This document shows positions 1-8,935 of a stretch of 64,000 nucleotides of DNA, piece by piece. Within the stretch, counting starts at the first letter, position 1, and each line of letters starts with the position of its first letter. The position numbers and the translations under genes were made by a program. A model generated the notes under the pieces. It ran no database searches and was not told the DNA's origin. It saw only the letters and a list, made by a program, of their open reading frames with translations. Origin of the DNA: Streptomyces sp. NBC_00536 (GTDB taxonomy: Bacteria; Actinomycetota; Actinomycetes; Streptomycetales; Streptomycetaceae). The stretch is from the NCBI RefSeq assembly GCF_036346295.1, contig NZ_CP107819.1, positions 2,356,001 through 2,420,000 on the forward strand, written 5' to 3'.

Positions 1-21
1 AACCGTGATGCTGGAGCCGTG

Positions 22-540
22 ATGGACGAGACGGAGTTCTGGGAGATCGTCGACCGTACCCGCGAGGCCGCCGAGGGCGACCCCGAGGAACACGCCGACC
101 TGCTCGTCGAGCGGCTGACGCGGCTCGACCCTGACTCCGTCCTGGACTTCGCCCGGCACTTCGAGTCCCGGTACAACCGCGCGTACACCTGGGACCTGTG
201 GGGCGCGGCCGCCGTCCTGCTGAACGGGGCGAGCGACGACGCCTTCGACTTCTTCCGCTGCTGGCTGATCGGCCAGGGCCGGGAGGTCTTCGAGGGCGCG
301 GTGCACGACCCGGACCACCTCGCCGAGCTGCTGGACGACTTCGACGAGGAGATCGACGGGGACGGCGAGGAGCTGGGCTACGCGGCCGACGAGGCGTACG
401 AGCAGCTCACCGGCGCGGAGCCGCCCGACCTGGGCGTCCCCCAGCAGGCCGCGGAGCCGGAGGGCACCGTGCTCGACCTCGAAGACGAGGCCGGGCTGGC
501 GGAACACTTCCCCCGGCTCTGGGAACGCTTCGGCGCGTAG
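22..540 (+). CDS. DUF4240 domain-containing protein
   Basis: A 172-aa acidic, cytoplasmic protein without signal peptide or membrane segment. The N-terminus (MDETEFWEIVDRTRE) and the central WDLWGAAAVLLNG and DFFRCWLIGQGR stretches are the usual DUF4240 pattern, a family of unknown function common in Streptomyces. The ATG at 22 is preferred over the GTG at 19 because GGAG at 13-16 then lies 5 nt upstream. Its stop is 8 bp from the convergent SDR gene, so the two transcripts run into each other. Family assignment is from recognition of the pattern; the role is unknown. Confidence 0.8.
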   Translation: MDETEFWEIVDRTREAAEGDPEEHADLLVERLTRLDPDSVLDFARHFESRYNRAYTWDLWGAAAVLLNGASDDAFDFFRCWLIGQGREVFEGAVHDPDHLAELLDDFDEEIDGDGEELGYAADEAYEQLTGAEPPDLGVPQQAAEPEGTVLDLEDEAGLAEHFPRLWERFGA

Positions 541-548
541 TCCTGTGT

Positions 549-1319
549 CTAGTAGTGGGTGCCGCCGTCGATACGGATCTCCGTACCGGTGATGAAGGCG
601 CCGTCCTCCGAGCCGAGCATCGCCACGACGCCCGCGACGGTCTGCGGACCGGCGAAGCCCTGGCCGAGGGCCGGGGCCAGCTTCGCGAAGAGGCTCCAGT
701 CGGTGTCCTCGGGCAGGCCGGGGCCGTTGCCGGTGGTCATCCCGCTCTCGATGGAGCCCGGGGCGACGGCGACGAAGCGCACGCCCTGCTTGCTGTACTC
801 GGCGGCGAGGGCGTGGGTCATCGACTGGATGCCGCCCTTGCTCGCCGCGTAGGCCGCCATGTAGGGGTGGGCGAAGGTCGCCGAGGTGGAGCTGAAGTTG
901 ACGACGACCGGCTGGTCGCCCTCGATCAGCGCCGGGATCGCCTCGCGGATCATCAGGAAGGTGCCGGTCAGGTTGACCGTGATGACCTTGTTCCAGAAGT
1001 CGAGCGTGGTCTGGTGGGTGTGCGCGGAGCGCAGGATCCCGGCTGCGTTGACGAGTACGTCGAGCCCCCCGAGGCCCTCGACGGCCGCGGCCACGCCCGC
1101 CCGTACGGCGGCTTCGTCGGATATGTCGAGGACGGCGGTGGTGAGCGCTGCGCCGTGCCCGTCGGCCGCGGCCTGCTCGGCGGTGGCCTTCAGGCCGGCC
1201 TCGCTGACGTCCACGGTGTGGACCCGGCCGCCCTCGGAGAGGATGCGGTGGACGGTGGCCTGGCCGATGCCGGAGCCACCGCCGGTGATGAGGACGCGAC
1301 GTCCTTCGTAACGGTTCAT
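549..1319 (-). CDS. SDR family NAD(P)-dependent oxidoreductase
   Basis: A 256-aa classical short-chain dehydrogenase/reductase. The Rossmann motif TGGGSGIG is near residue 12, the NAG-type motif (VNAAGIL) near 85, the catalytic Ser in NFSSTSATF, and the YxxxK motif as YAASKGG; the C-terminus GTEIRIDGGTHY is typical. It would oxidise or reduce a small alcohol or ketone in the cytoplasm; the substrate cannot be told. The ATG at 1319 fits the family N-terminus; an in-frame ATG at 1331 would add four residues. It is divergent from a TetR regulator across an ~87-bp gap, so repression by that regulator is the simple inference. Confidence 0.9.
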   Translation of the reverse strand: MNRYEGRRVLITGGGSGIGQATVHRILSEGGRVHTVDVSEAGLKATAEQAAADGHGAALTTAVLDISDEAAVRAGVAAAVEGLGGLDVLVNAAGILRSAHTHQTTLDFWNKVITVNLTGTFLMIREAIPALIEGDQPVVVNFSSTSATFAHPYMAAYAASKGGIQSMTHALAAEYSKQGVRFVAVAPGSIESGMTTGNGPGLPEDTDWSLFAKLAPALGQGFAGPQTVAGVVAMLGSEDGAFITGTEIRIDGGTHY

Positions 1320-1340
1320 AGGGCCAAACATACGACTCGA

Positions 1341-1355
1341 TGGCACGTTTTGCCA
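1341..1355. promoter_or_regulatory. possible TetR operator (TGGCA-n5-TGCCA)
   Basis: A short inverted repeat, TGGCA-CGTTT-TGCCA, in the divergent SDR/TetR promoter region. A second loose pair, GCAT-n8-ATGC, follows directly. Both are short, so this is only a candidate site for the neighbouring TetR protein. Confidence 0.3.
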
Positions 1356-1405
1356 GCATGACAATGAATGCCGCAGTATTCCCTCGTCCCAGGTAGGCTT
1401 CGGGG

Positions 1406-2059
1406 GTGAGATCTCCCCGCCCGTACTCTCCCCAGCCCGGCTCCGGGGCACAGTCGCTGACCGAACGCCGCAAGGCCGCCACCCAGCTGGACATCGCCCG
1501 CGCCGCCTGCGAACTCTTCGCCGAACACGGCCCCGACGGCACCACCGCCGAGGACATCGCGCACCGCGCGGGTGTGGCGCTGCGCACGTTCTACCGCTAC
1601 TTCCGCAACAAGCAGGAAGCCGTGGCACCGCTGCTCGCGGGCGGCGGAGACGAATGGCGCGCCCTGCTCGCCGAGGAACGCCCCGGCACCCCCCTGGCCG
1701 AGGCCCTGGAGCGCGCCGTCACCCGCTCCCTCACGGACCCCCTCGTCATAGGAGAGGGCCTGGAGGTCACCCGGGGCCTGCTCCGCGCGGCGGCGGGCGA
1801 CCCCGCCCTGCGGGCCGTCTGGTACCGGGTCAACCAGGAGTCCGAGGAACAGCTGGTCCCCCTGATCGCCCGCCTCGCCGGCCCGGACGCGGACGCCCTG
1901 TCGGTCCGCCTCCTCGCCGCGGCGGCCACCGACGCGATCCGCGTGGCCCTGGAAGTCTGGTCCACCACCGACGGCCCCACCCAGGGCCCCGGCTCCCCCG
2001 CCACCCTCGCCGCCCAAAGCCTCCACGCCTTGACGGGCGCGATGCCGCTGCTGCGGTGA
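1406..2059 (+). CDS. TetR/AcrR family transcriptional regulator
   Basis: A 217-aa regulator. The N-terminal helix-turn-helix spans about residues 25-70 (ARAACELFAEHG, TTAEDIAHRAGVALRTFYRY, FRNKQE), followed by a helical ligand-binding region with a MftR-like C-terminal fold. The GTG start gives a short extra tail of about 20 residues before the HTH. It is divergently transcribed from the SDR gene and is its most likely regulator. Its TGA directly abuts the stop codon of the convergent Hsp90-like gene, with no space between them. Confidence 0.9.
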   Translation: MRSPRPYSPQPGSGAQSLTERRKAATQLDIARAACELFAEHGPDGTTAEDIAHRAGVALRTFYRYFRNKQEAVAPLLAGGGDEWRALLAEERPGTPLAEALERAVTRSLTDPLVIGEGLEVTRGLLRAAAGDPALRAVWYRVNQESEEQLVPLIARLAGPDADALSVRLLAAAATDAIRVALEVWSTTDGPTQGPGSPATLAAQSLHALTGAMPLLR

Positions 2060-5000
2060 CTAGGCCCGGGGTACGCGCGCCAGCGCGGCCCGGATGGTCT
2101 GCGCGGGGTCGGGCACGTCCAGGCCCAACTGCCGGAGCAGTTCCACGATCTCGTGCAGGGTCTTGCCCCGCTCCTCGGCCGCTTCGCACAGGACCTGGAG
2201 GGAGAAGTCACGCGATGTCGGCACGTCACCCTCCGCCTTCCTGCTCATCCCGATCAGCTTCCACGCCTCTCGCTCGGACAGTCCCTCCGGCAGGGAGGCG
2301 TGGGACACTTGGAGCCGGTAGACCTGCAGGCGCCTCGCCAACACCGCGGGCGTGACTTGCAACTCGTAGGCGACGGCGACCACATGGGCGAGGGGTACCG
2401 TCGCACCGACGTCGAGGACATGCCAGGGAAAGATGCCCCCGTGCAGTACGTCCCGGTCCAGATCGGTCGGGCGCTTCGGTACCTCCAGCGGCACCCGGAA
2501 CCCGTACGCCCTCAGCCGGGCGATCCGGTGCCGCATCCTCTCCGGCGATTCCCAGAATCCGTCGAAGACCTGGACGTAGGAGAGCGGCTCTTCCGGGTCG
2601 AGGAATCCGGTGTTCACCCTGTCGGACAGAACGTCGACGTCCGCTTGCGCCACGTGGGGCGCCATCACCCGGGGGCCACCGAACCCGAGCGCCTCCAGAC
2701 GGTCGATTACCTCTCCCGGCCGCTCCTGCGACCGTTGCGCGACCGCGAGGACATGGCCGGGTGTCGCGGCGCGGGACCGCTCCAACCAGGACGGCTTCCC
2801 GTTCCCGCCCACGCTCAGCAGTGCGACGAGCTCCTCCCCTGGGTGTTCCGGGAGCCCGGCGGCGTCCGGCCGGAGGCCATGGGCTGCGAGCCGTAGGCAG
2901 ACTTCGGAGACGGCCAGCCCGGAGTCCAGGCTCGCCTTGGCGAGGTGCCCGGCGGGAACCTCGGACCCGGGCATGAAGCACGCACCGCCGTGACGCTTCG
3001 GGTCGAGCCGGATCAGAGGCTCATGCTCGGCCGTCTCGCACATCTCCACCACGTCCTGCGGCACCTCGCAGCCGAACCCGCGCAGATGGGCGGCCGCTTC
3101 GGCGGGCCCCTTCCGGCACTCGCGCACGGCCACCATGAGGGCGGCGGTCGTGACCGGCCCGCAGTCCGGACGGATTCCGCCAGAAATCGCGTCAAAAACG
3201 CGGCTGTCGACCGTGGTCAGACGGGCGTCCCGCGTCCAGTTCGCAGGAGAGAGTCCGGGAAAACCGAGAGCATCGGCCTGCCGGGCGACGTCCCGCGGGT
3301 CCGCCCGGAATCCCCGCGCGATACGAGCGATGTCATTGAGATCCAGATGCACCTTGCTGTTCCGCACCAGCACCTGATCGGAGGGCAGTGCGCTGCGGAG
3401 CCCCTGTACCTCACCGACCTCGGGACAGCATTCCACCAGCGTGGACATCGTGGCTTGCGGGCGTTGGGCGAGGACCCGCCAGAGAAGGATGTGGTCGGGC
3501 ACGGTATCGAGCCATTCCACCTCCGATGTGTCCAGGTCGCCCATCCTCCTGCCGGACCGGAGGATGAAGACATCGGCCGGGAAGAAACCCACGTCGCCTC
3601 CTCCCAGGGCCGCACCCCCCACGAGGAAGCGCCGTCCGCTCGCTGCCAGCGCGGTTGTCACGATGTCCGCCAGCGGCGCGCTCGCGGTAGCGACCCGGCA
3701 CAGCCACGCGTAGTCCGAGAATTCCGGCTCACCGCCCGCGAGGACGTGCGCGGCACCCTCCAACAGCCCTCGTACGACCGGCTCGACATCGTCGATGACG
3801 TTCCTGCGGTCCACCGAGAGCCGGGCCGGGGACCACGGGCCGGTCAGGTTGATCACCGCACCGACCAGGCCGCGCCCGGCAAGCACCCCAGCGCTCTCGA
3901 CGGGGTCCACCACCAGCCCGTCCACCAGCAGCGCGCCCCCGCGCTCACACCACAGGACGTGCGCACCGGCCGGAGCTCCGACCCATTCCCGCACCGTGCC
4001 AGACGCCGACAGCCCGAACTCGCGCGGGTCGTAGTCCGCCCGGGGCTTGAACCGGCCGGCGGGCCAGACGGTGCCCTCGCCACCGTCCTCCGCCGTCGTC
4101 TCGAACTCGGCGATCCCCAGCAGCCGTTCCAGCACCCCCACACTGGACCACCCCTCCGGCAGCAGCCCCGGGCGCAGCCTCAGCCGGATGGTCGTCCCCG
4201 CCTCGCGCCCGCGCAGGGCGGTCTTGACGATGCGGAACAGGTGGCCGGGGCCGCAGATGGACACCTCGTAAACCGGGCCGAAGCTGCCGTCCGGGGCCAT
4301 CCGGCAGGTGGTGACGCTGACCTCGTCGGCCAGCATGAAGTAGCTGAGCACCCCGATCCCGAACCGGCTGTTCGGATAGAGGGTGACCGGAGGGTCCAGG
4401 GCCTCCCAGGCCGCCCGTTCCAGCTTGAACTCCAGCTGTTCGGCGAAGCGCGCGCCCGCCTGGGCGAAGACCCCGCGGAGTTCCGCCTCGCCCATGCCGA
4501 CGCCGTTGTCGGTGCACTCCAGGTAGCCGACGCCGTCCGCGTCGACCCCCTGGACGAAGGAGATCCGTCCCTCGTAGCCGCTCTGGTGGCGCCCGGCGGG
4601 CGGGTGGGTCCGGTCGAGGTATTCGCTGCGCGCCCGCCGGTACCGGCAGGCGTCCAGCGCGTTCTGGTACAGCTCGCGGACCGCCAGGTCGCGGTCCTTG
4701 TACAGCTCGATGCCCATGGCCAGGTCCCGGAACCGCCTGCCGTCGCTGCGGAACCTCGCGTACCCGTCGAAGGCCCCGTCCGCCGCCGTCACGGCGTCCG
4801 CGGACAGCCGCACGGGCAGGACCGGCAGGGGATCGGTGATCCGGTCCCGGGCGGTGCGCCGGACCGCGTCGAGCACCTCGTCGACCCGCCCCACGTATTC
4901 GCGGAGCCCCTCGACCACGGCCTCGTGGCGGCACTCCGCCCGCAGCACCGGCAGCTCGGGGGAGCCGCCCCAGGCCGCCTCCCGCAGGGTCCGGTGCAGC

Positions 5001-5962
5001 TCGACGAGGTTCACGGGGTGCGGGATGGCGAGGTGCTCGGCGACGATCCCGGGCATCGCGGTCATGCCGGGGGTCATGGCGTGCCCGAGCGCCCCCAGCA
5101 GCATCAGCCGCTGTTCGCGGATCAGCTGGGGACCGTCCGCGGTGCGGACCCGTTCCTCGGCGGCGAGCTGGCCCAGGAACTCGGGATGGCACACGTCGGG
5201 CCCGCGCCGCAGGCCCTGGAGCAGGGCGGTGATCCGGCGCGGGGCGAGCACCTCACCAAGCGAGGCGGCGGCCCCTGCGCCCAGGCCTTCGAGCAGACCG
5301 GCCACCGACCGGGGGTCGGCGAACTCGCGCTGCTGGACCAGCCAGCGGTGGAACAGCCACCACCCCGCCTGCGCCTGCGCCTCCCCCTCCGGGCTCCGCA
5401 GGGCCCGCTGCACCAGCGTCTCGTCCTGGTCGACGAAGACCTCGTACGCCCTGCGGTCCGGCCCGGCGGCCTCCTCGGGCCGCAGGCTCCAGGGGCGGAT
5501 CCCGGCCAGCAGGGCGGCCCGCTCCAGGTAGTGCACCCGGTGCAGGAAGGGCAGCAGCACCAGCAGGGCCGCCTCGGCGGGGTACAGGTCGAAGCCGGGG
5601 CTGCGGTCCGGTTCGCCCAGCAGCAGTTCGATCTGCTCCAGGAAACGCGAAGGGAGCCCGGGATCGGCCCACGGGTCCGCCGCCAGTTCCGCTTCCAGCA
5701 CGTCCCGCCGCTCGGCGAGCACGGCCAGTACTGCGGCCACCGCGTCCCGGCCGGCCCGGCACTCGCGGCCGCCGCCCACGTGCCGCCAGACCCCGGCTCC
5801 GTCCGCCCTCCGCAGCCAGTCGTCGGCCGCCGCCGGGTCCGGCCCCGGCGGGGTGGGCGGCGACGTCCACACCGACAGGTTCGAGATCGTCTGCGCCTGC
5901 ACCACCACCCCGGCGACCTCGTCGCCGATCACGGTGTTGCGCACCGTCCCCTGCTCGTCCAC
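2060..5962 (-). CDS. Hsp90-like ATPase with amyloid-like N-terminal motif and C-terminal winged-helix-like repeats
   Basis: A ~1300-aa protein. Residues 5-26 hold an N-x3-G-x4-G-x3-Q pattern (RNTVIGDEVAGVVVQAQTI). Residues ~40-400 are helical. A GHKL/Hsp90 ATPase follows: RELYQNALDA near 431 (catalytic Glu and Mg-binding Asn), TDNGVGMGE near 487, and the glycine loop SRFGIGVLSYF near 536. From ~860 to the C-terminus are repeated units of about 65-80 aa, each with an amphipathic helix ending like RLEALGFGGP, RLRAYGFRVP, LRQLGLDVP. This order fits the Hsp90 plus wHTH-repeat proteins predicted in actinobacterial conflict systems. The GTG at 5962 is chosen because GGGGCGGGA precedes it; a GTG at 6001 has no ribosome site. 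The target is unknown, and no obvious effector lies next door. Confidence 0.75.
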   Translation of the reverse strand: MDEQGTVRNTVIGDEVAGVVVQAQTISNLSVWTSPPTPPGPDPAAADDWLRRADGAGVWRHVGGGRECRAGRDAVAAVLAVLAERRDVLEAELAADPWADPGLPSRFLEQIELLLGEPDRSPGFDLYPAEAALLVLLPFLHRVHYLERAALLAGIRPWSLRPEEAAGPDRRAYEVFVDQDETLVQRALRSPEGEAQAQAGWWLFHRWLVQQREFADPRSVAGLLEGLGAGAAASLGEVLAPRRITALLQGLRRGPDVCHPEFLGQLAAEERVRTADGPQLIREQRLMLLGALGHAMTPGMTAMPGIVAEHLAIPHPVNLVELHRTLREAAWGGSPELPVLRAECRHEAVVEGLREYVGRVDEVLDAVRRTARDRITDPLPVLPVRLSADAVTAADGAFDGYARFRSDGRRFRDLAMGIELYKDRDLAVRELYQNALDACRYRRARSEYLDRTHPPAGRHQSGYEGRISFVQGVDADGVGYLECTDNGVGMGEAELRGVFAQAGARFAEQLEFKLERAAWEALDPPVTLYPNSRFGIGVLSYFMLADEVSVTTCRMAPDGSFGPVYEVSICGPGHLFRIVKTALRGREAGTTIRLRLRPGLLPEGWSSVGVLERLLGIAEFETTAEDGGEGTVWPAGRFKPRADYDPREFGLSASGTVREWVGAPAGAHVLWCERGGALLVDGLVVDPVESAGVLAGRGLVGAVINLTGPWSPARLSVDRRNVIDDVEPVVRGLLEGAAHVLAGGEPEFSDYAWLCRVATASAPLADIVTTALAASGRRFLVGGAALGGGDVGFFPADVFILRSGRRMGDLDTSEVEWLDTVPDHILLWRVLAQRPQATMSTLVECCPEVGEVQGLRSALPSDQVLVRNSKVHLDLNDIARIARGFRADPRDVARQADALGFPGLSPANWTRDARLTTVDSRVFDAISGGIRPDCGPVTTAALMVAVRECRKGPAEAAAHLRGFGCEVPQDVVEMCETAEHEPLIRLDPKRHGGACFMPGSEVPAGHLAKASLDSGLAVSEVCLRLAAHGLRPDAAGLPEHPGEELVALLSVGGNGKPSWLERSRAATPGHVLAVAQRSQERPGEVIDRLEALGFGGPRVMAPHVAQADVDVLSDRVNTGFLDPEEPLSYVQVFDGFWESPERMRHRIARLRAYGFRVPLEVPKRPTDLDRDVLHGGIFPWHVLDVGATVPLAHVVAVAYELQVTPAVLARRLQVYRLQVSHASLPEGLSEREAWKLIGMSRKAEGDVPTSRDFSLQVLCEAAEERGKTLHEIVELLRQLGLDVPDPAQTIRAALARVPRA

Positions 5963-6005
5963 CGATCCCGCCCCTTTCCCCGGTGCGGAAACCTTAGACA
6001 CGGCG

Positions 6006-6042
6006 AAGGGCCGCCGTCCCGGTATCCGGGGCGGCGGCCCTT
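6006..6042 (-). terminator. hairpin terminator downstream of glnA
   Basis: A 15-bp stem with one G-T pair (AAGGGCCGCCGTCCC paired with GGGGCGGCGGCCCTT) around a 7-nt loop. It lies 20 bp past the glnA stop and upstream of the Hsp90-like gene on the same strand, separating the two units. Confidence 0.75.
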
Positions 6043-6061
6043 ACTGGTACTACTGCACGGC

Positions 6062-7471
6062 TTAGAGGTCGAAGTACAGCTCGAACTCGTGCGGGTGCGG
6101 GCGCAGCGCGATCGGGGCGATCTCGTGGGTGCGCTTGTAGTCGATCCAGGTCTCGATCAGGTCGGACGTGAAGACGCCGCCGGCCTGGAGGTACTCGTTG
6201 TCCTCCTCCAGCGCGCGCAGCACCGCGTCGAGGGAGGTCGGGACCTGCGGGACGCTCGCGTGCTCGTCGGGCGAGAGCTCGTAGAGGTCCTTGTCGATCG
6301 GCTCCATCGGCTCGATCTTGTTCTTGACACCGTCGAGGCCCGCGAGCAGCAGCGCCGAGAAGGCGAGGTACGGGTTGGACGACGGGTCCGGGGCGCGGAA
6401 CTCGACGCGCTTGGCCTTCGGGTTCGAGCCCGTGATCGGGATGCGCATGGCGGCGGAGCGGTTGCGCTGCGAGTAGACCATGTTGACCGGGGCCTCGAAG
6501 CCGGGCACCAGGCGGTGGTACGAGTTCACCGTCGGGTTGGTGAAGGCGAGGAGCGACGGGGCGTGCTTGAGGATGCCGCCGATGTAGTAGCGGGCGGTGT
6601 CCGAGAGGCCCGCGTAGCCGGACTCGTCGTAGAACAGCGGGTCGCCGTTCGCCCACAGCGACTGGTGCACGTGCATGCCCGAGCCGTTGTCGCCGAAGAT
6701 CGGCTTCGGCATGAAGGTCGCGGTCTTGCCGTTGCGCCAGGCGACGTTCTTCACGATGTACTTGAAGAGCATGAGGTCGTCGGCCGCGGCGAGCAGCGTG
6801 TTGAACTTGTAGTTGATCTCGGCCTGGCCGCCGGTGCCGACCTCGTGGTGCTGGCGCTCGACCTGGAGGCCCTGGGCGTCCAGTTCGAGGGAGATCTCGG
6901 CGCGCAGGTCGGCGAAGTGGTCGACCGGGGCGACGGGGAAGTAACCGCCCTTGTAGCGGACCTTGTAGCCGCGGTTGTTCTCGGTCGAGCCCGTGTTCCA
7001 GGCGCCGGCCTCGGAGTCGATGTGGTAGAAGCTCTCGTTCGCGCTGGTCGCGAAGCGCACGTTGTCGAACACGTAGAACTCGGCCTCGGGGCCGAAGTAC
7101 GCGGTGTCGGCGATGCCGGTGGAGGCGAGGTACGCCTCGGCCTTCTTCGCGATGTTGCGCGGGTCGCGGCTGTAGGCCTCGCCCGTGATCGGGTCGTGGA
7201 TGAAGAAGTTGATGTTGAGCGTCTTGTCCTTGCGGAACGGGTCCATACGGGCCGTCGACAGGTCGGCGCGCAGCGCCATGTCGGACTCGTGGATCGCCTG
7301 GAAGCCGCGGATCGAAGAGCCGTCGAACGCCAGTTCATCGTCCGGGTTGAAGACGCCGGCCGGGATCGTGAAGTGCTGCATCACGCCGGGCAGGTCACAG
7401 AAACGGACGTCGACCATCTTGACGTCGTTGTCTGCGATGTACTTCTTCACTTCGTCGGCGTTCTGGAACAT
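6062..7471 (-). CDS. glnA: type I glutamine synthetase
   Basis: A 469-aa GSI that makes glutamine from glutamate, ammonia and ATP. Family signatures are the N-terminal [24 protein letters not shown], the glutamate-binding and metal residues in [11 protein letters not shown], the HQSLW and [13 protein letters not shown] motifs, and the adenylylation loop [10 protein letters not shown], whose Tyr falls at residue 397, the position modified in E. coli GlnA. The start is fixed by AGGAGGAG 7-8 nt before the ATG. A GlnR box lies about 100 bp upstream. The C-terminal half of GlnE, which adenylylates this enzyme, is at the right end of the window. It is a single-gene unit with its own terminator. Confidence 0.98.
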   Translation of the reverse strand: MFQNADEVKKYIADNDVKMVDVRFCDLPGVMQHFTIPAGVFNPDDELAFDGSSIRGFQAIHESDMALRADLSTARMDPFRKDKTLNINFFIHDPITGEAYSRDPRNIAKKAEAYLASTGIADTAYFGPEAEFYVFDNVRFATSANESFYHIDSEAGAWNTGSTENNRGYKVRYKGGYFPVAPVDHFADLRAEISLELDAQGLQVERQHHEVGTGGQAEINYKFNTLLAAADDLMLFKYIVKNVAWRNGKTATFMPKPIFGDNGSGMHVHQSLWANGDPLFYDESGYAGLSDTARYYIGGILKHAPSLLAFTNPTVNSYHRLVPGFEAPVNMVYSQRNRSAAMRIPITGSNPKAKRVEFRAPDPSSNPYLAFSALLLAGLDGVKNKIEPMEPIDKDLYELSPDEHASVPQVPTSLDAVLRALEEDNEYLQAGGVFTSDLIETWIDYKRTHEIAPIALRPHPHEFELYFDL

Positions 7472-7573
7472 CCAACTCCTCCTACTCCCGACCCCCCGGG
7501 CAGGGGCGGGCTGCATAGCTCGTGGTGCGTCCAGTGCGGTGGCGCACGCTGGTCCCGACCATAAGCAAACGGG

Positions 7574-7611
7574 ATTTCTCAAGCATGACCCATTTGTTTC
7601 GCACAAGTTAA
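7574..7611 (-). promoter_or_regulatory. GlnR box upstream of glnA
   Basis: On the minus strand four half-sites occur with exact 6-nt spacing: TTAAC-n6-GAAAC-n6-GTCAT-n6-GAAAT. This matches the a/b site layout of Streptomyces GlnR operators (GTnAC-n6-GAAAC repeated). A TATGGT hexamer, a possible -10, lies 10 nt further downstream at 7558-7563. The box would therefore cover the -35 area, as expected for activation. Confidence 0.85.
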
Positions 7612-7659
7612 CCAGGGTCCCGTCGAAGCCCGCGGGAACACCACGGGTACCGTGGTCGG

Positions 7660-8127
7660 GTGGACAACAGGCAAGCAATCGGATCGTGGCTCTCCGGCCC
7701 GCGCGCGGCCGCCGAGGACATGGGCGCCGACTTCGGGTACCCGGGCCAGCAGCTCGGCCTCCCCAAGGAGGGCCCGGGTTCCGTGGCCCGCTTCGGCCGC
7801 AGGCTGGGCGCCGTGGCCATCGACTGGTTCGGCTGCCAGGTGATCGCGTACGGCCTGATCGCGCGGGGCGACATGACCGCGACGGGCAACTGGACCCTGG
7901 GGCTCTTCGTGACGCTGGCCGTCCTGACGGTGGGCACCGTGGGCTTCACCCCCGGCAAGCGGATCCTCGGACTCCGGGTGATCTCGGAGAACGGCGGCCG
8001 CCTCGGCTTCGGCCGCGTGGTGCTGCGCACCCTGCTGCTGGCCCTGGTCGTCCCGGCGGTCATCTGGGACCGCGACGCCCGCGGCCTGCACGACCGCCTC
8101 TCCCGCGCCGTCCAGGTCCGTATCTGA
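7660..8127 (+). CDS. RDD family membrane protein
   Basis: A 155-aa integral membrane protein of the RDD family, divergent from glnA. The RDD-type features are [15 protein letters not shown] (about residues 46-60, Arg then Asp), a second hydrophobic helix at ~80-98, the [12 protein letters not shown] signature after it, and a last helix with [25 protein letters not shown]. The soluble N-terminal ~40 residues are typical of the Streptomyces group next to glnA. Function is unknown; some RDD proteins have been linked to ion transport. The GTG at 7660 starts just downstream of the GlnR box, so the intergenic region is shared. Confidence 0.85.
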   Translation: MDNRQAIGSWLSGPRAAAEDMGADFGYPGQQLGLPKEGPGSVARFGRRLGAVAIDWFGCQVIAYGLIARGDMTATGNWTLGLFVTLAVLTVGTVGFTPGKRILGLRVISENGGRLGFGRVVLRTLLLALVVPAVIWDRDARGLHDRLSRAVQVRI

Positions 8128-8141
8128 ACAACATCCGGTGC

Positions 8142-8194
8142 ACATACAAGTGGGGCGCCCCCGGTCGATGACCGGGGGCGCCCCACTTGTATGT
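8142..8194. terminator. perfect 25-bp bidirectional terminator
   Basis: A perfect inverted repeat: 25-nt arms at 8142-8166 and 8170-8194 with a 3-nt GAT loop. It sits between the convergent RDD and DUF4191 genes and should end transcription from both sides. Confidence 0.85.
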
Positions 8195-8223
8195 CTTGTA
8201 TGCAATGCGGCTCGCGTCGCGGG

Positions 8224-8925
8224 TCAGCCGCGCGGCGGCCGCTGACCGCCCCGGGCGCCGCGGCCCGGGATCGGACCCTTGGGGATGGGCATGTTGCTCA
8301 TCAGGTCACCCATGGCACGGAGCTTGTCGTTCACCGCGGTGATCTGCGGGCCCTGCAGGACGCGCGGGAGCTTGAGGAGCGTCGTGCGCACCTTCTTGAG
8401 CGGGACCTCGCCCTCGCCCGTGCCGACGATGATGTCGTGCACCGGGATGTCCGGCATGATGCGCGCCAGCTTCTTCTTCTCGGCGGCGAGCAGGCTCTTG
8501 ACCCGGTTCGGGTTGCCCTCGGCCACGAGCACGACGCCGGCCTTGCCGACCGCGCGGTGCACGATGTCCTGCTGGCGGCTCATCGCGATGGCGGGGGTGG
8601 TGGTCCAGCCCCGCCCCACGTTGTCCAGTACCGCCGCGGCGGCGCCCGGCTGGCCCTCCATCTGCCCGAAGGCGGCGGCCTCGGCACGCCGTCCGAAGAT
8701 GATCGCCATCGCCAGGAACGCCACCAGGAGACCCAGGATGCCCAGGTAGACCGGGTGGCCGATCAGGAAGCCGATCCCGAGGAAGACACCAAGGGTGACG
8801 ATTCCCACGCCCGCGACGATGAGACCGACCTTGGGGTCGGCCTTACGGGTCATCTTGTACGTCAGGGCGATCTGCTTCAGTCGCCCGGGGTTCGCAGCAG
8901 TCTCTGCGTTTGACTTCCTCGCCAT
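8224..8925 (-). CDS. DUF4191 domain-containing membrane protein
   Basis: A 233-aa protein matching DUF4191, an actinobacterial family of unknown role. A short basic N-terminus (MARKSNAETAANPGRLKQI) is followed by two hydrophobic helices at about 35-53 and 58-76 (VGLIVAGVGIVTLGVFL, HPVYLGILGLLVAFLAMAI). A cytoplasmic domain with GRRAEAAAFGQMEGQPGA and RGWTTTPAIAMSRQQD follows. The Arg/Gly/Pro-rich tail is low complexity. The neighbour order with lipA, lipB and glnA is conserved in Streptomyces, but a working link to lipoate synthesis is only inferred from position. Confidence 0.85.
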   Translation of the reverse strand: MARKSNAETAANPGRLKQIALTYKMTRKADPKVGLIVAGVGIVTLGVFLGIGFLIGHPVYLGILGLLVAFLAMAIIFGRRAEAAAFGQMEGQPGAAAAVLDNVGRGWTTTPAIAMSRQQDIVHRAVGKAGVVLVAEGNPNRVKSLLAAEKKKLARIMPDIPVHDIIVGTGEGEVPLKKVRTTLLKLPRVLQGPQITAVNDKLRAMGDLMSNMPIPKGPIPGRGARGGQRPPRG

Positions 8926-8935
8926 GCAGCGAAGT

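Noticed and set aside
2945..7564. Very long plus-strand open frame (~1500 codons) across the Hsp90-like gene and glnA
   Set aside because: It is antisense to two well-supported genes, spans their terminator, and reads as Arg/Pro/Gly/His-rich sequence with no domain. Long antisense frames are normal at this GC content.
7472..7573. Riboswitch or RNA leader before glnA
   Set aside because: The ~100-bp leader has no recognisable glutamine riboswitch core; the GlnR box explains regulation.
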